This document shows positions 58,040 to 64,000 of a DNA stretch of 64,000 nucleotides, piece after piece; positions within the stretch are counted from its first letter, which is position 1, and each line of letters begins with the position of its first letter. A program made the position numbers and the translations under genes. The stretch is taken from NCBI GenBank assembly GCA_949987705.1, contig OX465286.1, positions 19,791,676-19,855,675 on the forward strand. The letters run 5' to 3'. The notes under the pieces are model-generated. The model saw only the letters and a list, made by a program, of their open reading frames with translations, ran no database searches and was not told where the DNA came from. Origin of the DNA: Thereva unica (taxonomy: Eukaryota; Arthropoda; Insecta; Diptera; Therevidae).

Positions 58040-59750
58040 TGTGACAAATCGAATCCATCGTAAACAGCCAGAATTGAATGGGCTGTAAGCACCTTCCAGC
58101 ACTATAAATCTCCAGGCTCTGACGGCATAGTGCCGGCATAACTGCAACGCACCCTTAGTGATATCATCCTTTGGTTGCAGGCCATGTTTACCGGATGCTT
58201 CAAATCAACTGTATTCCCTCTAGTTGGCAAGAGGTAAAAAGCAGGAAAAGCCTACCTTGCAACACCTAAAGACTTCAGGACAATCAGCCTATCATCCTTT
58301 TTATTAAAGACTTTAGATATGCTGATTGAGATATATATGAGGCAGACCATACCAGCATCGGAATTCTCTGGCACGCAGCATGCCTATACAAAGGGCAGAT
58401 CCACAGATGCTGCCTTTCACTCATTGGTTTCAACCATAGAAAAGTCAAAGGATATACATTGTCAAAGAATGTGACATAGAGGGAGCGTATAACAACGTGC
58501 TCCCGGACGTCATTACTTGGCCTTGGCGAAGATGATGATCGAGGCGTCGCTGGTGCCTCTCATCCATCAAATGCTCACCGGCAGGTTGGTCCGCTCAAGC
58601 CTTGGCGACTGCGCGGTCCGAAGGGCCGTCAACAGAGGTTCCCCGCAAGGAGGAGTACTTTCCCCACTTCTATGGGTCGCGACTGGGAATCAGCTAGCAG
58701 CGGACATTGCTATCATCATAAACGCGATTGTCCGTCCAATACTCCTATACGGGGTCTTAGACTGGTGGGCAACCTTGAATAAGTCCACTGTGCTAAACAA
58801 ACTACAGAAAGTGCAAAGTTGTGCGGAGTTATGCATGCCATAAATTTCTTCACTGATGGGTCTAAGCTCGAAGATCGAGTGGGAGGAGGAGTTTTATCAT
58901 TGGAATTTGTGATTTAAGTCTCCTGCCGACTACCCGATCACTGTAGGGTATAACAAGCGGAGGCTTTAGCCATACATGAGGCTGTTCTGCAAATCAACCA
59001 GCAAGGCGACAGGAACCGAACAGTTCTCAGATAGCCAGGCGGCTTTGAAGGCTCTGCGCTCGTGCACTAACAGCTCCAGTACTATCTATGAATGCCGCAG
59101 ATCTCTTAACAAGTGCCTGTTCACCGAAATATAAAGGGAAACTGTAAAGCTGACAAACTGGCTTGGAAAGACAGGACCGCCACTTTCCCTCCTGGAAAGG
59201 GAAGGGTTGGTATGCCTTGAGCCACCTTTAAACTCCGATGCAAAAGCACACAATGCAACTAGCAGAGAAGCATTGGAGAGATCTTAACAAATGCACATTG
59301 GCCAAAATGACTTGGCCCTCCTACGATCTCAGGCGGACCACTTCCCTTCTGAGTAGACGAGACCTCTCAGTTACAGTGGACGTGTTGACCAGACACTCCT
59401 TGATAGGGACGCATGCAGCCCGCTTAGGTCTCGAAACCTGCGATTTCTGCAGAAGCTGTAAGAATCTAGACGAGGAGGAAAGTGTAAAACACCTTGTCTG
59501 TCACTGCCCAGGCCTAAGCAGGAGGAGACTTACCACTTTTGGTGAACCCTTTCTAAGCACGCTTGCGGAAATCCCGCAGTTTGGGATCCCGCAACTACGA
59601 AGAATCATTAGTCGTCGAGGTGGTTTTAGCGAAGAAACGACACGGGTTAAAGTGGGATCATTATGACATCACAATGGACCTATCCCTTTGGCCTAAGTGT
59701 TTGGGCTGTGCACCAGCAGCTCAGTCATATCTAACCTAACCTAACCAGTG
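58040..59750 (+). pseudogene. LINE with RT, RNase H and Cys/His tail; internally deleted
   Basis: 58080-58480 reads FQHYKSPGSDGIVPA, LKTLDMLIEIYMRQTIP, QHAYTKGRSTDAAFHSLVST (RT fingers). 58510-58680 reads MMIEASLVPLIHQMLTGRLV, NRGSPQGGVLSPLLW (motif B); the catalytic YADD segment is deleted and the frame jumps to IVRPILLYGVLDWWATLNKS. 58840-59120 has FFTDGSKLEDRVGGG (RNase H start) and SDSQAALKALRS. 59238-59666 reads ALLTRHSLIGTHAARLGLET-like tail with CDFCRSCKNLDEEESVKHLV then CHCPGLSRRR. The 3' end is TAACCTAACCTAACC at about 59734. RNase H plus the Cys/His tail suit LOA/I/R1-type LINEs. Confidence 0.75.
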
Positions 59751-60380
59751 ACAATTTTTACAGATTTGTCCTTTTTTCATTATACCTCATAGATCGGTCA
59801 ATTTAAAAAGTAATGAAAATGTTAAGTCAAAATATGATAATTTTGCATTTGCGTCGTTATTCTACGGGAACGGCGATATTATGTATTTTTCTGTCTCAAT
59901 TGAGGATAGCTTAAGAACGTTTAAGGTGCTTCTACATCCCAAACGCAAGGTGAGAAGGCAAATCGGAGCTCTTTTATCGCACAAAAATGTGTATGCTTAT
60001 CTCTCTGTGCAACAAAGATCGCATAGTAGTTTCTATGCGATAAAAGAGCATTTTGGGATGTAAATTGGCTTTTATAGGTTTAAATTTATATCTCACCCCT
60101 AGTAAAAAATCAGATCTGCCCCGTCTTACCATGAAACAAGCACGGGCAGCATCAGAACGTCGGCATGGAATCCAAAACAAGCACGGTACGCCTGAGTAAA
60201 AAAAAATCTACTTTTCCAAATGCAGCCCGCTACAGATACGTATAAAAAAAGGAAGCATGGCACGCTTACACTTCTTTTAGACTAAAGGAGCAAAATTGGA
60301 TATCTAAAAAATTGTTTAGGACGAAAACGGGGAATTATCTTGTTGACCATAAAGCGTGCCATAAGCATACTCAGTATACC
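59751..60380. other. Intronic DNA; one short inverted pair
   Basis: CATCCCAAACGC...GAGCTCTTTTATCGCA (59935) is matched in reverse by TGCGATAAAAGAGCATTTTGGGATG (60036), a small foldback of about 130 bp. Nothing else recognised. Confidence 0.5.
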
Positions 60381-60682
60381 AGGTCCTGTACTCCCGAAGG
60401 CGAGACGATCAAGAAACGAAACGAAATAACGAGACGAGGCGAAAATATATTTCCTACTCCTGAAGACGATAATCTCGTACTGCCTTTCGTTTGTAATTTT
60501 TGAGCTATTATGCAAAATAAATTATAGCTATCAAAATAATTAACATTCCCAACTTGCATTTCAACCTCAAAACCGCTGACACACAACAAGCAATAACGTT
60601 TGAACGAGACGACATCGTCTTCCCAGGTAGCATTTTAACAAAACGGTTTCGGTTTTCGTTTCGTCTTCGGGAGTACAGGCCC
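60381..60682. repeat. MITE with GGxCCTGTACTCCCGAAG ends, copy 2
   Basis: About 300 bp with the same ends and internal blocks as 36881-37195 (ATATATTTCCTACTC, GACGATAATCTCGTA, GGTAGCATTTT). Its right end touches a 5S-rRNA-like stretch. Confidence 0.78.
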
Positions 60683-60743
60683 AGTTCTCGTTCGATTGCG
60701 CTGCGAAGCGGCATTGGACGTGGATAGTACTTAATTCGGGACC
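60683..60743 (+). rRNA. 5S rRNA-derived fragment, copy 2 (pseudogene)
   Basis: AGTTCTCGTTCGATTGCG, GAAGCGGCATTGGACGTGGA, TAGTACTTAATTCGGGACCG. It is more decayed than copy 1 and starts at the same 5S position, directly after the right end of a different MITE. A possible 5' half (GACCATAAAGCGTGCCAT) lies left of that MITE at about 60347. Confidence 0.65.
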
Positions 60744-61920
60744 GAAAATAAATAATATCAGAAACTAGAAAGTTGTGCCATGAGATGGACCGGAATGAGC
60801 AATATTCAAGGAAGCCAAGTTCCTGAACTCAAAAATGTCAGACCAAATTAAGAGAGCCTAGCTTTAAAAAAAAATATTTTGAAGAGGATTTTAAGCATTC
60901 TTTAAGTACGAGTTTTTTTAAAGATTAAAAAAATCTTTTTTATTTATACAACAGCAACAGCTCAATATACTTTTAATAAATAATAATAAAAAAAATGGTA
61001 GAAGCTGAATTACTAATTAGCAATAAAAAAAACAATAAAAATTAATCATAACAAATAGTAGAGACTATGAAAAGAATCTTGAGAATGCGCCGAAAGCTTA
61101 TAGTAGGGCCCTGTGCTGAAAGTCGAAATTCGACAAAAACGTCACTTTCTTACACTCAAACGACTTGTTACTCGACTGTCAGCACAGGGGCCATAAACGC
61201 ATTCCAACAATAAAACAAATTTGTAACATTAAAATTGTAACGCATTCATAATAATTGCTGTGTTTTTTTAATCTGTTCTGTTCTGCAACAAATCCCATAC
61301 AAACTCTTGTGCCCGATAATTAACGAGAACTATATTCAGCACAAAGGGAAATTTTAAAATTTCCCTTTTCTCAACACGCGTTTTTGAATTTGACAGCTGA
61401 CAAATAAAATAAAATGTATTTGTAAAGTTTGAAGCCGCAAATTATGGAAATATTTGCATAATTAGACGAAATAAATTTTTTATGTGTTTTACTTTATGTT
61501 AAGACAATCAAATGACAAATAACTTTTGCCATGCAGGATAATATCCTTTCCCGTTTTTTAATATTCCAGAACACAATAGAACAGATTAAAAAACCCAGTT
61601 AATATTGACTAACAGCGAGAAGAGCACAATACGCACAAAAAATGTGTAATAATTAATAATAAACAAATAAAAGACACGTTGGGAAAAATCAGTTCCCCCC
61701 ACTTAAAAAAAAAAGAAGAAAATACGTCAACAAATTATAAAAGGACCCAAATAAAATTTGAAATATTTCGTTTTAATTCTTAAATTAATTTAAAAAAAAT
61801 TAATGTTAAATAATAATTAGTAATAATAAAAAAAATTAAAGTTTTTTCTTTTTATAAAATGTACAAATATCGACATGAGTATATGAAAAAAAACGAAATT
61901 GCCGATTATTGTCAACTAAC
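60744..61920 (-). other. AT-rich intron beside the Q-rich exon, with two small MITEs
   Basis: 61104-61193 has GGGCCCTGTGCTGA ... TCAGCACAGGGGCC. 61258-61600 has TTTTTTTAATCTGTTCTGTTCTG inverted as AGAACACAATAGAACAGATTAAAAAA. No coding. Confidence 0.55.
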
Positions 61921-62122
61921 CTGATATTGAATAAAATGGTATAAACAGGGCCTGCTGTTGTCCGGCGGATTGTTGCTGCTGTTGGCCTTGTGCCTGAACC
62001 TGTTGCTGTGTCAATTGATGTTGAAGAGGAATTGATTGATGAGCTGCAATATGATATGGTTGTTCCGTTGGTGATTGTGATTGAATATATGTATGCGGAG
62101 AAGATGGGGGCTGTGTTGGCTG
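61921..62122 (-). CDS. eIF4G: eIF4G internal exon, Gln/Pro-rich (long N-terminal form)
   Basis: The acceptor reads TTTTTAAATTACAG, followed in frame by CAG CCA ACA. The donor is G|GTTAGT. The 202 nt encode 67 residues plus one base: QPTQPPSSPHTY, a middle segment with HIAAHQSIPLQHQLTQQQ, and the end QQQALFIPFYSIS. It enters in phase 0, so at least one more coding exon lies upstream beyond 62.1 kb. I saw none between 62.1 and 64 kb. It leaves in phase 1, so the final G joins GG of the exon at 28021 to make Gly (SISG|SDGYVASQ). The longer open frame to 62242 upstream of the acceptor reads hydrophobic, non-conserved-looking residues and is judged intronic. Confidence 0.72.
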
Positions 62123-62295
62123 CTGTAATTTAAAAATAGAGAAACAAATTAATGACAATATTAGTTTTAATATAATATATTCATAAGGAATAAGAAACAG
62201 CATCGACTTAAGTGCTATGAGATCCCCTCCCGTCTCTCCCACACGCTACAAAGGGTCCGAACACACGCTTTAATGCAGGGACACCAGTTAGTAAT

Positions 62296-62386
62296 ACTGA
62301 ATAGACCTGTCTACTTTTGATTCGGCGAAGTTAAGCAGCATTGGCCGCGTTAGTACTTAGGTGGGAGACCGCGAGTTATACTTATA
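62296..62386 (+). rRNA. 5S rRNA-derived fragment, copy 3 (pseudogene or SINE head)
   Basis: CTGAATAGACCTGTC, then GATTCGGCGAAGTTAAGCAG, CATTGGCCGCGTTAGTACTT, AGGTGGGAGACCGCG. The best-preserved copy in the promoter region, uninterrupted, but the 5' third is poor. Could be a 5S-derived SINE. Confidence 0.72.
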
Positions 62387-62413
62387 TCAGGACTGGGCAA
62401 TATCATCTCTTAA

Positions 62414-62782
62414 GCTACACACTATCGTCGTTTTACTCTGCATTCGTCGAACAGCGTTGTCCAAACAACGAATGACGCACGACTCTATTCTATACACATT
62501 ACTCATCGTATAGTTCCCATGAACGAAGATACTTTGTTGGCAGTAGCGGAGGTTTGGAAAGCTGAATAAATTCTAATAGAAATTTTCTAGAACAATATCT
62601 GAGGTTTTACGCACAGCACGTACATACTTGCCTGCTTAACGACGAACGATGCCACACAGTCTTCATCCACAATACCTGTGGTGAAAAACGCGGCGGCGTT
62701 GTCATCCACACTTCAATTTTCTATAGTCGTTCGGACAACGCTATTCGACGAACGCGGAGCAAAACGTCGATAGTGTGTAGCG
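62414..62782. repeat. MITE with about 50-bp TIRs (GCTACACACTATCG)
   Basis: GCTACACACTATCGTCGTTT with TGCATTCGTCGAACAGCGTT is inverted at 62710-62782 with a few mismatches. It lies just downstream of the third 5S-like stretch. Confidence 0.75.
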
Positions 62783-62998
62783 GTCTTTAGGAGGTACTCG
62801 ACTTTCTATACCTGTCTCTCAATCAATCTCAAAAATAGAATAGGGGCCTCTAAAAAAAGTGGTATCGCGGGACGACGGACAGAAGCGAAGCTTTTACACA
62901 TTTTTCAGTGAAAGTATGTGAAGAATGTATGCATGAAAATATTTTATAGATTCCCGAAGCTATTGCATAGCATTCACAAATCATCATCGCGTTGTTAT

Positions 62999-63078
62999 CA
63001 GACCTCGGTAGTCTAGGGAGTAAGGCGCCTGGCTACCGTCCCAAAGGTCCCGGGCTCGAATCCCGGCAACACCACGGT
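62999..63078 (+). repeat. tRNA-derived SINE head
   Basis: ACCTCGGTAGTCTAGGGAGT (A box region) and GTCCCGGGCTCGAATCCCGG (B box with its stem) are spaced as in a tRNA. The acceptor stem does not pair and no CCA or terminator follows closely, so it is a SINE rather than a tRNA gene. Confidence 0.65.
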
Positions 63079-64000
63079 CCTTCGCCTTTCCCACTTTTCC
63101 CATTGTACATAACTTTCCTTCTTTCTTTTTCTCTCTTTACATTTTCTGATTTCTCCTGTCATAGCCTTCCCTAGCGCTTCCCCGCTCCATCAAGCCGATG
63201 TCATCGGCTGGTTGATGAGATTTAACTCGCTTCAGGAGATAACACTCCAGCGGGTTGTTCCTCGATGCCCCGATGTCTGAGCCGCGATAGTGGGGCTTAT
63301 TCTGAGAGTCGAATCACTCACATGACATTTGCGCGACTAACTCACTTCGTTCCAATCTGGGAATGCCCTTGAAACTGACGGTTGGCAATTTTAAGTAGAG
63401 TGTGACGTCACTTGCAATGTCACATGACTGTCATAATAAGGCCCAATAATGGTTGAGAGTAGGTGGAACAAAATATCGTGGCTTGGTTGCGGCAGTTTCT
63501 TCCTTCACTTCTCTCTCTGTGTCTTCATTATCTTCCGACTGTTCAATATTGCATTTTATACGAAAAAAAGATTGCCGACAGTACAAAGGGGCCTTCGCTG
63601 AAATCTTTCACAGAAAAATTCTGCGGCTGCTAGTATTTCAGAAATATGATTCGAATGATTTGGAAATGATGTATTCAACTCCATGATCGATACGATGAAT
63701 GTTTAGAGATGGGTAAGTCTAGGATAATAAGAAATATACCAAACCATATATGGGAAAACTTGATTACTCCTATAAACCGTCAACCACCCTAGCTTGTTTT
63801 ACATGGATGACAGCGGCCTCTGTGACAGAATTGCCAATTTGGACGCAAAGTCTAGTAATAGCAAGTCTTTCATCTTCCTACAAGATTTTCCCCCCATTAG
63901 TTGTGTGCGAATATGACTGCTGAGCACAACTCAACGCATACATCGTGAGACAAAGCCAGATTCTCTCTTTACGATCAAGTATGCAGAACAGAAAAGAATC
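63079..64000. other. SINE body and unassigned intron or upstream DNA
   Basis: 63190-63300 (ATCAAGCCGATGTCATCGGC, GGTTGTTCCTCGATGCCCCG) is GC-richer and may be the SINE body. No eIF4G exon with suitable splice signals was found here. Confidence 0.35.

Larger units (their letters stand above)
18538..62122 (-). other. eIF4G: Gene span: 5' coding part of probable eIF4G (translation initiation factor 4G), at least 8 exons
   Basis: The minus-strand exons chain with consistent phases (0 to 1 or ATG to 1, then 1-0, 0-0, 0-1, 1-2, 2-1, 1-1). From the exon at 28021 to the last visible exon there are 1170 coding bases without a stop. The product is low-complexity: Gln, Ala and Pro/Gly/Tyr-rich, then a basic segment KHAVPIIDPETNKNV. 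In known eIF4G proteins a disordered PABP-binding N-terminus is followed by a basic stretch ending in a DPN-x-GKD-like motif, then the eIF4E-binding helix and MIF4G domain. The first two are visible here; the last two are not and should lie at lower coordinates. eIF4G is the cytoplasmic scaffold joining eIF4E, eIF4A, eIF3 and PABP on mRNA. The assignment rests on one short motif plus overall composition, so another Q-rich scaffold is possible. Introns are 55-74 nt or several kb, the long ones full of transposons. Confidence 0.68.

Noticed and set aside
61921..62242. ATG at 62242 as start of the Q-rich exon
   Set aside because: A clear acceptor (AAATTACAG) lies at 62123, and the upstream residues are hydrophobic and intron-like.
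62999..63078. Functional tRNA gene
   Set aside because: The acceptor stem does not pair and the anticodon arm is poor. Fits a SINE head.

Overview
This is eukaryotic, AT-rich genomic DNA, most likely from a higher fly (Diptera). The evidence is short introns with GTAAGT/GTGAGT donors, polyglutamine-rich protein segments, and an arthropod transposon set (jockey, R1-like and RTE-like LINEs, BEL/Pao, hAT, Helitron, mariner-like foldbacks). I cannot name the species. A tephritid-like fly with a repeat-rich genome would fit, but that is inference.

The only host gene I can support lies on the minus strand. It is the 5' coding part of a gene that best fits translation initiation factor eIF4G. I reconstruct eight coding exons, 5' to 3' on the minus strand: 62122-61921, 33213-32913, 28021-27852, 27796-27260, 27185-27026, 26960-26816, 18759-18680 and 18615-18538. 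Codon phases agree at every junction. The first two both end in phase 1 and both fit the exon at 28021. The one at 33213 begins with its own ATG behind an in-frame stop, and the one at 62122 is an internal exon with a good acceptor. The simplest reading is two alternative N-termini from two promoters. The MIF4G domain and 3' end must lie to the left, outside or hidden in the transposon-filled left part. The upstream promoter of the long form lies to the right.

Nearly everything else is transposon debris, mostly in the introns. Positions 136-8230 hold a layered nest. A TTA-flanked foldback (136-1333) sits beside an RTE-like RT, which is split by a hAT-like element containing a decayed Helitron (1526-3718) and by a second hAT-like element (3822-7893). 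That second element carries a giant inverted repeat, a minus-strand LINE and a third hAT-type element (6942-7498). Each of the three hAT-type insertions keeps a perfect 8-bp target duplication. Positions 9.5-17.4 kb hold foldback MITEs, perfect hairpins, BEL/Pao gag fragments and LINE RNase H pieces. The 8-kb intron at 18.8-26.8 kb holds a jockey-like element (RT intact except for one TA slippage frameshift, followed by a small MG-starting ORF) inside another RTE-like element. Positions 29.3-31.2 kb carry an R1-like LINE, 37.4-39.5 kb a second LINE with endonuclease and RT, 43.8-46.1 kb an RTE-like element and 58.0-59.75 kb a LINE with RNase H and a CCHC-type tail.

Between these lie many short palindromic elements, three 5S-rRNA-derived stretches (two abut the end of a different inverted-repeat element at the same 5S position), two tRNA-like SINE heads, and AT-rich, relatively transposon-poor intron blocks (33.2-36.8, 46.8-50.3, 53.3-56.4 and 60.8-61.9 kb).
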